From positions 56,001-120,000 of the forward strand of contig QVRM01006583.1 of the NCBI GenBank assembly GCA_003439945.1: a DNA stretch of 64,000 bases, in the 5' to 3' direction. Numbering within the stretch: position 1 is the first letter of the stretch; each line of letters starts with the position of its first letter. The stretch comes from Dermanyssus gallinae. Taxonomy: Eukaryota > Arthropoda > Arachnida > Mesostigmata > Dermanyssidae. A program made the position numbers and the translations under genes. Below, piece after piece: positions 25,544 through 36,754 of this stretch. Below the pieces are notes generated by a model that ran no database searches, was not told where the DNA came from, and worked only from the letters and a program-made list of their open reading frames with translations.

Positions 25544-28500
25544 AGAATAACACTAACCGTTTACTCGGTCGTAGGTTCTCGCACATCAACATTAGTGTTG
25601 AGCTGCTGTGTTGGTGGGATCACCGGTGTCGACGAAATCTGGCGGGGGCCCGGCGAAGGCGGCCATGGTTGACATACCCAAAAGCCTCTCTCGTTTTTGA
25701 TGTATTTTCTGTAAAATGAATAAGCATCAGCAGCTTCGGCCACCCCAGTTTGTTGTTGTTGTTGTTGTTGTTGTTGTTGCTACTGTTGCTGTTGCTGTTG
25801 TTCTCGTCACAGTGACCGTTTATTTATTATGGTGTTTGTTTATGTTTGTGTTTGTTTGCAGACAAAAACGAGCAGGAATGTTCCCTCCGCTACCTGGAAG
25901 AGGCGGCAAAGGCTAACCCGGTAAGTAAGCCCGACAACGCCGGCAGCAAAATTACACCATTTCAAGCTCGTGGACAGGTGTCGTCGTTGCTTGGCCCGTT
26001 TAGACCCCCGCATTATATTCTCGCACCTAGCTAACGACCATCGGATGATTGGACAATATACCAGCAGCAGCAGCAGCATCATTATCCTTCAGCAAGATCG
26101 GCTGCAGGCAACAGGGCCGGACAGGCTACCTGACAAGCGAATTCTAGCCGATCCGATCCGAGCCGATTGGATGGCATGGGGCCACTATTTTGATTCGTAT
26201 CGACCGCGAGGAGATAGAGCGGCCAGAGAGAGAGAGAGAAAGGGGAAAATATTCGATTTGCGAGGATAACATCAGATGCAATAGAGGAGAGAGCATGTGC
26301 GTATATGATGTGACCGCGAATTTCAAATTGTGTACACATTTGTGGTGGGTGCTGTTTGGAGGTGTGTGCGTGTTTCTGTGTGAAGGTGCGCGACCATGCA
26401 TTTCAAACAAACGTTGTATATTTGTGTGTGGCCGTAAATTTGCAAAATTGTGGCTCCCATATAGCGGAGCAGCACCACTCATCGTCACGCATAATTGAGC
26501 GAGTCGAATTGAGTTTGCTGTTTTCTAGACATTTCGTGCGAGCAGCCTGCTGTCATGTGATGCTGCTTTGTTGCGGTTTTGTCACGAGACGATGCTATAG
26601 CTAATAGTTATTGTTGCTGTTGCTATTGCAATTTGTCAACAAAAGTTGAGAAATCAGTTCGGGGGTTTGGTGGTGGTGGCTCGTGCCTTTACTCAATACA
26701 GTTTGATGAGGCTACATTTAATGCATTGCTAGTGAATTTTAAGTTTTGCATACTGAGCAGCAAGGTAAAGTGCTATTTTCTTGGTTAGGCACTATGTGTT
26801 AATATATATATATATATATATATATATAACGATGTCTATTTCAAAAATATTTTGGAGTAAACCCGCGTGGAATATCGCAAAGACGGGTGCCTTCCGTTTT
26901 AACCATCTTATAGGATACCTATGTTGAACATGTATTTGGATGTAAATAAATTATTAGGCTAATTGTTCGGATAAAACATGTATATCAGATTGATTGATGT
27001 ACTTGCATATACCTTCTAAGAGGGTTCGGTTACTGATTTCCGTGGTGGTGGTTGGTCTGCTATTTTCTGGCCGTTATGTATTAACAGTCGTTTGTTCTTC
27101 TTTGCATTTTGTTTCACCTAGCTCGAGTTCATCAAGTCGCTGACGGAGGTTCTTTCAAATCCGACAAATCCAGGCCCGTGCAGAGTCGCCGCTGGTCTTC
27201 AGATCAAAAACCAGCTTACGTCGAAGGACGCCGAAACAAAACGCATCTACCAGCAGCGATGGCTTTCGTTTCCAGCCGACCAGCGTCAAATCATCAAAAA
27301 CTTGTGCCTGACATGTTTCGGCACCGAAACAGAGCGGCCCTCCGCAGCCGCTCAGGTCGTGGCTTATATCGCCATCGCAGAATTGCCACAAGAGCAGTGG
27401 CCGGAGCTAATGCAGATCCTCGTGTCCAACGTAGCCAACGCCAACTCGACGGAAATGGTCAAGGTGGGACGAGTGTCACATGATCTCCTCTTTTACTCAT
27501 TGGCCTATTATACGCGTGCATCGAGTGCCGTCTGTCTGCGACCCTACGCTCTGTCCACACATTTAGACGCCCATTAGAACGTATCATGGTCCTGTTTCCG
27601 TTTATGCCCCTCAAAGACGTTCTTTGTCTAGGGAGAGGGTTAGGAAATGTAACAAGTTTTTATTATTATTATAAAAGGAGAAATATGTTAGACTATTTTG
27701 GCCAAATACTTTTGGCATTTTAAGTTTGCAGCTTTGACCCGCTTTTCTGTGTACTTACAGTATGTTCTAATAAAGAGCACCGTTTTGATCTTGGTTCTGT
27801 TAAGCTGGTTCGGAATTAAAGACTAAAAGTAAACTAATATTCGTTCATAAATAGGGTTAAAAAAATCCACGTGGAGTTTCTCCTAGTTGATAGTGCGTGC
27901 TTGTACGAAGCGCTGATCTCTCGTCTCGTCAGGAATCGATAATATCTTGTCATCTGTCCGTGCTAGGTGGTGACTCTGGAGACCATCGGATACATCTGCC
28001 TCGAGATTGAGCCGATTGAAGTTCTGGCCTCACGGTCAAATGAAATTCTTACGGTGATCGTACATTGCATGCGCAAGGAGGAAACATCTGATCGCGTCAA
28101 ACTAGCAGCCACAAATGCGTTGCAGAACTCGCTCGAATTCAGCAAGAGCAATTTTAGCAACGACAACGAGCGACACTACATCATGCAGGTATGGATGTCA
28201 TATATTATCTAATGTGATTTATACTGCTTGCCATATGAACATACTACAAGAGGTTGTAAAAAGTGCATCTTTATATGTATGTATATATATATTTTTTTTC
28301 AAATATATGTAAAATATGCAGTTAGGTGCGGCGGTTTATTTATGCAAATATATGTAAAATATGCAGTTAAGTGTTTCGGCGGAAGTATTTGATTTAAAGG
28401 GCTCGTTAAAATGTCTGCCTTTTTTATAGTACAAAATATATATATATTTATATATATATATATATATAGAATATATGAATTTATGATATGAAAGCAAAAT

Positions 28501-29163
28501 ACTAACCATAAGATAATAATTATATCTGACACTGATAAAAATGTTTAGGTTTTTGTGAAGGAGGTTTAAAAGCAGTTACGCACTATTGCTATGAGTAGGG
28601 AGAATCACTTTCCGTTTCAAGCCGTGTGGGACTTGGCCCCAGCGGATGGATGTTACTCTTGAGAGACCCATGCCCACTAAACGCATCTCCCTTTTTAAAC
28701 TGCACTCTCTGATGGACCAGATCCCCATAGAAGTGCTTTGAGTCATCAGAAGTAGCAAGTGCCTTATCGCTCATGGGTTCCCCCACCTGTCAGGCGCACT
28801 TGGTCCCAGTCCTTATGAACTCGTTTGATTCAGAGTTGCGCTTTCTTCAGCCGCGTCGGCCTCGAAAAGATCTTGCCTCTCCTTACATATTATTTGTGTT
28901 GATTTTAGCACCTCCTGTGCTATTTCCGCTCCCACTTCCCAGGCCTGGGTCGAATCCAGGATGTATTATACGAAATATTTTATGCTAAAACAAAAAAAGT
29001 TTGAGTCTGAGAGGAACTAAGGGGACATAGTGTTGTACTATAGATGGATTTCCCCGCCCTTGACTGACAAATTTGCTAATATTTATTGCACACGTCTTAT
29101 CAGAGACAATTATACCAATTATATGTAAATTTAAAAAAAAGTGTTTTTTAATTGAAGTTTAAC

Positions 29164-29221
<58 letters not shown>

Positions 29222-31614
29222 TGTTTGTCTCTTTATTTCGACGGTTTGTGACTATTAGGTGATCTGTGAGACAACACAGTCGTCGAATCTGCTTGTGCGC
29301 GTGGCCGCCCTTCAATGCCTGGTCAAGATCATGTCGCTGTACTACCAGTACATGGAGCACTACATGGGCCAGGCGCTGTTCGCCATCTCTACCGAGGCGA
29401 TCAAGTCGGATCTCGACGATGTGGCTCTACAGGGCATCGAGTTCTGGTCGAACGTGTGCGAAGAGGAGATCGACCTGTCGCTGGAGGCTAGCGAAGCTGC
29501 CGACGAAGGCCGACCGCCGACCCGCATCTCGATGCACTACGCCAAGGGGGCCATCCAGTACTTGATGCCGCTGTTGACGCACTGCCTGATGAAGCAGGAA
29601 GAGCAGGATGACGACGACGAGTGGAACGTGTGCAAGGCTGCCGGCGTCTGCCTCGTGCTGTTGGCGACCTGCTGCGAGGACACGATCATCCCGCACGCGC
29701 TGCCCTTCGTGCAGGCGAACATCAAGCACAGCAACTGGCGGAATCGAGACGCGGCCGTCATGCTATTCGGCAGTATCCTGGAGGGCGCCGACGCGGCCAA
29801 CACCCGGCCGCTGGCCGACACTGCTATGGGTCCGCTCATTCAGATGCTGAACGACTCGTCGGTGGCCGTCAGGGACTCGACGGCGTGGACGCTTGGTCGA
29901 CTCTGCGAGAACGCGCCTGAGGTTGCGCTCAACCCTCAGTACCTCGAGCCTCTGCTAACCGAGCTGATTCGGGGCCTCTCGATGGAGCCGCGAGTCGCGT
30001 CGAACGTATGCTGGGCATTGAACAGTCTGGCGCAGGCCGCCTACACCCAGGCGCAGAATACCCAGCAACAGCAAGGAAAGGAGCCCGAGACGTACTGCCT
30101 GTCGCGCTACTTCGAGGCTATCATCACGAAGCTGCTCGAGACAACCGAGCGACCAGATGGAGGCCAGTCCAATCTCAGGTAACTAATCGTTAGAAGGTTA
30201 ATAACAGTAATACTATTAATAAGTAGAAGAAGAAAAAAGAACAAGTAAAAAGAACAACTGCGTCTAACCTATGACTTTTTCTATTTATCCGACCGTTTGC
30301 ATGGATGTACGACTTGCTCATTGTTATTCCTCCGTGAAGGCGCATTTATGACCCATAATGAATAGTGCAAGTTAGGACTTCGAGAGCTGGTATTGCAATG
30401 ATTATGACAATAAGTTTCTATATGTTGTTTGTTTGTTGCTACTCATATTATATTTATCTTCGAAGGGAAGTGCTTTTATAGTCCCAGTAGTTTGACCAAT
30501 GATATGAAGTTACATAATTGTATGTGCATTCATTATGGCCTATTTCAGGGGTGCTGCATACGAGTCATTAATGGAGATGATGAAAAATTCGCCGAAAGAT
30601 TGCTACCCGTGGGTGCAAAACATGACCATGGTGATTCTGCAGCGTATTCAGCACATCCTGTCAATTTCGGCAACGGCCGTAAATGCCTCGCAGCAGGAGA
30701 GGAGCGCCTTGTACGATCTGCAGTCACTGCTGTGCGCCACCTTGACCTCTGTGCTGCGCAAGATGACGCCGGACGATGCGCCTAAAGTTTCGGACTTAAT
30801 CATGGCTGCATTGCTTGAAATGTTTAAGATGACGACCGGTCTACAGGAAAGCGGAGTGCAAGAGGACGCTCTCATGACGGTTTCCACACTTGTTGAGGTT
30901 CTAGGCCAAGGCTTTCTCAAGTATATGGATTCTTTCAAGCCGTACCTCATTATGGGCCTACGCAATCATCAAGAATATCAGGTATGCGTGGCTGCAATCG
31001 GTGTTTGCGCCGACATTAGCCGATCGATTGGCTCTGGCGTAACGCCATACTGTGACGAGATCATGACTTTGCTTCTTGAGGCACTTAATGATCCGGCGTT
31101 GAATCGCAGTGTGAAGCCGCAAATCCTTTCGACGTTCGGCGATATCGCGCTGGCCATTGGCACGGAGATTTCGAAGTACGCGGAGGTTGTCCTCAACACA
31201 CTCGTTACAGCGTCCCAGGCACAAGTCGACCGCACCGATTTCGAGAACGTCGAGTATCTCAATGAGCTGCGTACCGGATGCCTAGATGCCTACACCGGCA
31301 TTCTGCAGGGACTGAAGGGCGAGAACTCTAACTCACCGTCGTTGCAGATTCTCCTACCGCAGGTGCCGTTTATCATTCAGTTTGTCATGAGTATTGCGCA
31401 GGACTCGGAGAAGAACGATTCACTCGTGGCTACTTCGTCCGGTCTAATTGGAGACCTCGTCACGACGTTTAGGCACCAAGTGATTAGTCTTGTCGACAAT
31501 GATGTTATTTCCAGTCTACTCACCGAAGGCCGTCGCTCTCGTGTCCCGAAAACAAAAAGTCTGTCCGTGTGGGCAACCAAGGAGATCCGAAAGCTGAAGA
31601 ACCAAGGCAATTAG
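23970..31614 (+). CDS. KPNB1: Importin subunit beta-1 (karyopherin beta-1), six exons, complete
   Basis: Nuclear import receptor of the karyopherin-beta family. It binds importin alpha or cargo directly, carries it through FG-nucleoporins and releases it on RanGTP binding. The join 23970-24009, 25862-25920, 27122-27463, 27967-28188, 29259-30178, 30549-31614 totals 2649 nt, giving 882 residues and a TAG stop, close to the usual ~876. All five introns are GT-AG and all phases agree. Landmarks are the importin-N region with [12 protein letters not shown] in exon 3, the conserved blocks [23 protein letters not shown] and [16 protein letters not shown], the acidic DDDDEW loop near residues 338-343 that contacts the IBB domain, [21 protein letters not shown], and the C-terminal LTEGRRS and RKLKNQ. 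An in-frame TAG at 23922-23924 with no ATG before 23970 fixes the start. The protein is a HEAT-repeat solenoid without a signal peptide. Drosophila calls it Ketel. Confidence 0.97.
24488..24560 (+). repeat. Minisatellite, ~32-bp unit, 3 copies
   Basis: Units share GTTTAATGTAATGTCGTC, the third with GTTCAATGTAATGTCGTC. Lies inside importin intron 1. Confidence 0.8.
25503..25543. repeat. (CT)n(TA)n microsatellite
   Basis: CT run followed directly by a TA run, in importin intron 1. Confidence 0.9.
25752..25800. repeat. (TTG)n microsatellite
   Basis: TTG run with TTGCTG variants, 60 bp upstream of importin exon 2. Confidence 0.85.
25862..25920 (+). CDS. KPNB1: Importin beta exon 2
   Basis: Residues 14-33 ([20 protein letters not shown]), the first helices of the importin-N domain. 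The acceptor is TTTGCAG ending at 25861 and the donor is GTAAGT at 25921. The exon closes in phase 0. Confidence 0.95.
25921..27121 (+). other. Importin beta intron 2 (1201 nt)
   Basis: Non-coding; nothing recognisable except a (TA)n array at 26802-26828 and an AGAGAG run near 26225. Confidence 0.85.
27122..27463 (+). CDS. KPNB1: Importin beta exon 3
   Basis: Residues 34-147, covering the rest of the importin-N domain and the first HEAT repeats that contact RanGTP. It opens with [13 protein letters not shown] and contains [12 protein letters not shown] and [14 protein letters not shown]. The acceptor is TTTCACCTAG and the donor is GTGGGA at 27464. Length 342 nt, phase 0 at both ends. Confidence 0.95.
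27464..27966 (+). other. Importin beta intron 3 (503 nt)
   Basis: Non-coding GT-AG intron; nothing recognisable inside. Confidence 0.85.
27967..28188 (+). CDS. KPNB1: Importin beta exon 4
   Basis: Residues 148-221, including [12 protein letters not shown] and [15 protein letters not shown], standard HEAT 4-5 sequence. The acceptor is CGTGCTAG and the donor is GTATGG at 28189. Length 222 nt, phase 0. Confidence 0.95.
28559..28800 (-). mobile_element. Retroposon 3' tail copy inside importin intron 4
   Basis: Shares GCAGTTACGCACTAT, GCTATGAGT, GGATGTTACTC, GAGACCCAT and ACTAAACGCA with 49240-49400. There the sequence lies directly 3' of a minus-strand reverse transcriptase tail. It is therefore read as the 3' UTR of the same non-LTR family, or a SINE using it. 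Confidence 0.55.
29166..29219. repeat. (TA)n microsatellite in importin intron 4
   Basis: 54-bp TA run, 40 bp upstream of the exon 5 acceptor. Confidence 0.9.
29259..30178 (+). CDS. KPNB1: Importin beta exon 5
   Basis: Residues 222-527 plus two bases of codon 528. It holds the HEAT repeats that form the FG-nucleoporin pockets, the acidic DDDDEW loop, and a Q-rich insert ([12 protein letters not shown]) in a normally variable loop. Third positions are strikingly G/C-rich compared with exon 6. The acceptor is ACTATTAG and the donor is GTAACT at 30179. Confidence 0.96.
30179..30548 (+). other. Importin beta intron 5 (370 nt)
   Basis: Short non-coding GT-AG intron; no repeat or motif recognised. 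Confidence 0.85.
30549..31614 (+). CDS. KPNB1: Importin beta exon 6 (terminal)
   Basis: Residues 528-882 and the TAG stop at 31612-31614. It includes [65 protein letters not shown] and the basic C-terminus. The acceptor is CCTATTTCAG. Codon use is less GC-rich than in exon 5. Confidence 0.96.
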
Positions 31615-32434
31615 ACAGCTCTAATTGAGAGCGCCTTGTGGATGCGTTTAGCTGTTATTGGGAGCAGTTCTGCTATCATATAGCTGAATTTTTTTCTGGA
31701 AGTGCTGTGCGTTGGCGTTGTGCTTCGCACTTACCAAGTATGTTTGCTGTAACTTGTCGAAGAACCTAGCCATCACAGGTGTTGGTCATAGTTAGCTTAC
31801 GAAGAGTCAGCCTATCCGCATGCGGTATCAGCCTATGGTTTTAATTGTTCCCTTGCGCCCTTAGATAATGGGGCTTAGGCTGTTAGTTCCGTATGCGCAG
31901 GCGAACACAGCGCTCCGTTGTCAGTTTATTTAGCTTTTCTTGTAGATATAATAGTAAGCTAACGGAAGGCAACATGGCATGTGAAAGCGGGACGTGGGTA
32001 GGAGGAATGACATACCATTGTAAAAATGCACCAAGAGGAAGTACACACTATTCTCGAGGTCCATGGGGATCTAGTCGGAAACGAAGAGTAGAGATTATCT
32101 CCAATATCTATCTTCACGTCAATCACGCGTTTGTCTTAAAGGCCACCGAACGTGCCCTTCGCGGGAAACACCTATGACAGGATTAAACAGTTTCGTTGGC
32201 GTAGCACACGAGATCTGACATGACATTGTCAAGAACACATATATATATTGAGAGAGAGAGATACACGCGCACAACACACAAGACGCCTGAACATACTGGT
32301 CCAAAACTTTGCCGTGTGAGCCATAGCAACAGCGACAGCTATTGGCAAGTCCAATTCGATAGTTTCCGGTTTAGCGGCAATCACTGCATAAAATGTCGGG
32401 ACCGAGAATAAGCTGTACTTGTCCGTTAGACGTT

Positions 32435-32440
32435 AATAAA
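32435..32440 (+). terminator. Candidate poly(A) signal AATAAA downstream of importin beta
   Basis: The first AATAAA I found after the stop codon, about 820 nt downstream and followed by a run of A. A second lies at 33236-33241, followed by a T-run. Either would give a plausible 3' UTR. The A-run could also be genomic chance. Confidence 0.35.
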
Positions 32441-33313
32441 AAAAAACCTAGGTGTGAGCGGGGGTATGTGGGAGAGAAACAGCAAAATCTGTTGACAACC
32501 AACGGAAGGGTGGGTGACTGACTGACGGAGGAGGATATTCGACGTCGTATGATTCACTCCAAGTGATCGGTCCATTCCACAGAAAGGCGGATGATAGGGT
32601 GACGTCTCAGCCGGCGGATCGGGCGCCAATCGATCGGGAACTTCGTTTTTGCGTATCTTCAGCTTGCAGGAGACAGTACCGCTTTTTGGACGGATCCTTG
32701 TATGCCGGCTGGGTGTCGCCAACAGGGTGACCATGTACAATGTAACATATGTATTAACGCGTGGTATATTTATATAGATGCGAATGCACTCATATATATA
32801 TATATATATGATGTGCCCTACAGCTGCAACTAAGATGATTATGCCGATGGTGAGGATAATGACAATTCATTTTGATGAGAGTACGCTGTTGACAGCGATG
32901 GTAGATGGCAGCGAGTAGAACAGTAAGGCAGTGAGTTTGATGCGGATAACCGCACTCTCTGCTAGGCATGGACTTACATTTGCAAACCAACACCGACGAA
33001 CGAATACATTCATTCCTACATACGTGCATAACATCCATTCGTAATTACAACACAATACAGTATGTGAGTGTTGCCATTGGCTGCATTCACCTGCGCAAAC
33101 ATTTTGACTTGCATTTTCACACCGACACTTCATACATAGTACGTAATACATAACATCTATTCATACTCACACATACTTGACATTGACAACCGGTGCGCCG
33201 CCATCACGATCGTGGTAACGACTGAGTAAAATGATAATAAACGTTTTTTTTTACTTTTACCACTAAACCTGCCATCGAATAGGCGCTGTCTTATTTTCTT
33301 ACAACGTTTGGAG

Positions 33314-33376
<63 letters not shown>
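33314..33376. repeat. (TA)n(GA)n microsatellite
   Basis: A TA run passes directly into a GA run of about 32 bp. Confidence 0.9.
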
Positions 33377-33379
<3 letters not shown>

Positions 33380-33464
33380 CTTCGCTAAAAATAAAATGCG
33401 AATGCAGTTTTAAATGTGCTAACCCCAAAAATGTGCGTATCGATAACGCCAGCTTGCTCGATGA

Positions 33465-33495
<31 letters not shown>

Positions 33496-34289
33496 ACATG
33501 ACATAAAGGCGCCTTTGTTTATATATAAAAGGAGGTTCATGTGCTGTCACCTGTTCGAGTGTATTCTATTATGGATTACACGTTAAGGGCCAATTTCTAG
33601 TGATTACATAGGCTGCGCTGTAGTGATTTGACCTGCGCTCATTTGGTCATCCGCCACGCCAACGTTTCCTTGGCGCGTTCGTGGCGAGGCACAACTACTA
33701 ATAGGATGCATTGAATACTCACACAAAAGAGTTCATTTATGATTCAAGAAAGTTGCACCTCTGAATAAGATAACCCAAATCGAGGCTCGCAATGACGCGT
33801 GCTCCCAGTAGGCGCGGCAAACCGACAATTGGTCCTGATACAGAATTAGGGGAAGACGTATTTATCCTGAATGTCTGTAAAGATTAGAAAAAGGCAACTT
33901 AGGTTATTATTCATGAGTTTAACAGGCATCTTCCGAAAGTGAGCCAAACATGATCTGCCTTTATTCTTGTTGTTGTGGTGTGCCACATTCTTGTTATTGT
34001 GGTAGAACGCAACTAGCTGATTTATCGCAAAGATGGGTGCTATCCGGCATGATGTCTCCAGGAATGTGGGTCCTCGGTGGCATAGCAACGTAAAGAACCA
34101 CTTAGATGCATAATCCGCGAAATGAGTGCTTCCGTGGAGGAGTTAAAAAGTTTAGCTTTATGTTTGTGGAAAAATCAATTGAAGGTAAATCAACCAATGC
34201 ACTTATGTTATTAATAAAGTGCTTATTTAATGCCGAACCAAAGAACAATAGCATTAGGCAATAGAATAGCAAATTTCAACATTTCCATG

Positions 34290-34700
34290 AATCCAAACAC
34301 CTCATGCGAGCACGAAAAATTTTCCCACGGACCAGATGAGCGACCGACTCTCGGCGCCGTCTCAACATCAATAATAGATAGCATCATGTTATATGCTGCT
34401 ACATACGGCACCCCTATGGGAGTGCACGATTACCAGAGCTACAACACGTCGCCTCCTCATCAAGACCGCAAGGGCCTATGACGCTCAACATAGCACGGGT
34501 AAGTCGCATAGCTTCCACAGCAGTCATACAAGGTCTCTCTAGACAAATTATCTGTGACCTAAGAGTTAAAAAACTAGCATTAAGAACTCCTTGCGGGTCA
34601 AGCAAGGAGAGATAGTGCTCGTGTAGTCTACATATCACATGTCGTATCGCGATCAAAACGCTCCGTAACGCCAGCAATTGTTGCAACAATTACAAGTGTT
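34290..34700 (+). pseudogene. Possible R1-like reverse transcriptase tail relic
   Basis: Plus-strand frames show LGAVSTSIIDSIMLYAATYG, resembling the 'v..SvlLYGa..W' block after the palm of R1-clade enzymes. A frameshift is followed by TRRLLIKTARAYDAQ, resembling 'qRr.Llr..RAYrTvS'. Heavily decayed and short. Confidence 0.4.
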
Positions 34701-34973
34701 CACTCTGGAGCGAAAACGAAACAATAGGAGTCAAAGACATATACAGAGTAGGCGTGGGACAACAGTATACGCTGTCTCTTTACATTCATAATAGTACTAT
34801 TAGTAACGTTATCAACAGAGAACGGCACAATAATATTCTAATCCTAACGCCTTTGACTGATTTAAGACTTAAGCCCGACCTTAAGCTCTCCTCTGGTTAA
34901 AGTTGGCAAACGAGTTTTCTCCGGTTACATTCAGTCGCTTATATGTCGATAGCATGCTCGCGGGTGGGAAAAA

Positions 34974-35004
34974 ATATATATATATATATATAAATACGCG
35001 CTTT

Positions 35005-35063
<59 letters not shown>
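34974..35063. repeat. (TA)n microsatellite, two runs
   Basis: TA runs at 34974-34992 and 35008-35063 separated by about 15 bp. Confidence 0.9.
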
Positions 35064-35066
<3 letters not shown>

Positions 35067-35346
35067 AAAGAGCAAGAGTGAGTTATGTAAACAGAGGGAA
35101 CAGGCACTTATACTTGTTATTCATTCCACGTAAGGAAAAAGCCTGTTTGCGGTGAAGTAGTCGTAGCAGTAACGCAGCAAAATGCATAGCCTGACCGAGC
35201 TAATGAGCAAATATGCCCGGTGCACATATGAGCATGCCTCCAGCAAACGTTCCGTTCGCTTATTAGAGTTCGTTCATAATGGCTGCAATATGCGTTCAAT
35301 TAACATAACAGCATATGCCTCTCGTGGGTCTTATTGCGCTCCAAGC

Positions 35347-35443
35347 ATGCGTGTCGCCGTCTCACCTGCCCGGCTCTGTCTTGTCGTATTATGCTCTTTC
35401 CTAGCTAATGGTCAAAAGCTGCCGGAGAATTTCAACTTTTGTG
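35347..35443 (+). CDS. Secreted-protein gene exon 1 (signal peptide)
   Basis: Encodes 32 residues plus one base, ending LPENFNFC. The donor GTGAGC at 35444 matches the consensus well. The ATG is chosen because it starts directly at a canonical signal peptide. Confidence 0.45.
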
Positions 35444-36689
35444 GTGAGCTTGCTGTATATATATATACTTATTTTAAATTAAATTTATGTTTGGATTTTA
35501 CATAGCTAAATCCGTAATGCTATTCTGTCTTTGAGTGTTCTGCCCAATCGTGACTAGATTTGCGTATACATATTCAGGTTTTGCAATATTTTTGTATATG
35601 TTATTGTTTGACTTATTATTTATGACAGTGTAGACATTAATGTATGAATGTATATATATATAACTTTAAAAACTCGGCGAAAAAATATTTTCTTCCAATG
35701 GAACAAAGGGCGGAATTGTCTTTTCAAAAGTTAGTAAATGCGCGTGAAAGCCAAAATATAAAAATTGCAAAGAGTTTCATAGCTAAGTTTCTAAGATGAT
35801 ACGTATAATTGTTCGGTGACTAGTATTGCTTCGAAAGAGTACACTTAGGGAACTCCATGCGCTGCTGTATTTTGATAGTTTATCTACTAGCGATTACTAC
35901 CATATATGCTATACTATTGTTATTTCTTAAAAAGGGTGGAAGGGTTGGCTGATAATGCACTATCTCTTTTTATTGAGATATCTGTGCTACCAGCTTTTTT
36001 GTCCGATCATGGTCGATTATAATCCACTCCGTTCCGCATTCATGTTGTCTGAATTAGAAACCACGTATACCAATTAACGAGTGGCCCGTTCAGGTCTCGA
36101 ACCCACGACCTTCCGAATGCAAAGCAATGGCTCTGCCACTAAGCCACCTTGGTCGGTTTTTGACTCTAAACCCTTCTATGGCCGATATTCCTTCTGGGCT
36201 CACTCCGCGTTTAGGATATCTCTGGGGCTGATGGCTTTTTGTGAACTTTTGCTTATAAAGCGCCCGTATGGAGAAGAGTCTTAACATCTTTTTACGTCTG
36301 TAATGATGATTGTCGGGGACATATGTTCCGAGTAGAGTAGTAATAGCATATAATGCAGGAAGCTCTATTCGATCTTTAGAGGTCTTATAGAGGCGCTACT
36401 TCGTACAGTGCTCGATCGTTCGCTACTGCTGCGTTTAACTTGTAGCTAATGTAGACATTCTGGGCACTTCGTGATCAAAGAGTTTCGTTATATTTCTAAC
36501 TGTGCAACGTTTCCTCTGTTTAGGGCGGGCGACCCGATAAGATAGGTTACTTTCTCATGTTCGTATTCGTACTCAATGGCTCCGCTACGTCTGTGTAGGC
36601 CATGTCTTCAGGCAACAAGTACACTTAATTTAAATAATATAACGTATACATCATGTCCATACAAACACAAAGGCCAATCAGCTATGTAC

Positions 36690-36754
<65 letters not shown>

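Larger units (their letters stand above)
24010..25861 (+). other. Importin beta intron 1 (1852 nt)
   Basis: Non-coding. It contains a TCAA/TCGA palindromic tetranucleotide run at 24214-24243, a roughly 32-bp three-copy minisatellite at 24488-24560, CT- and G-rich runs near 24830-25090, a (CT)n(TA)n array at 25503-25543 and a (TTG)n array at 25752-25800. Open frames here are low-complexity products. Confidence 0.85.
28189..29258 (+). other. Importin beta intron 4 (1070 nt)
   Basis: Non-coding. It holds a duplicated A-rich segment (28290-28375, two copies of a piece ending ATGTAAAATATGCAGTTA), (TA)n arrays at 28436-28468 and 29166-29219, and a retroposon tail copy at 28559-28800. Confidence 0.85.
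31615..34289. other. Importin 3' flank and intergenic DNA
   Basis: No further gene recognised. Holds TA/GA arrays at 32792-32810, 33314-33376 and 33467-33494. The first part is the probable importin 3' UTR. Confidence 0.55.

Noticed and set aside
28921..28960. B-box-like GGGTCGAATCC in importin intron 4
   Set aside because: One mismatch and no upstream A box at the right distance.
29427..29850. 100-codon frames antisense and out of frame to importin exon 5
   Set aside because: Shadows of GC-rich coding sequence; the importin frame is conserved along its whole length.
35182..35346. Longer start (ATG at 35182) for the secreted-protein gene
   Set aside because: It would bury the signal peptide internally; the extension has no recognisable features and is probably chance open frame or 5' UTR.
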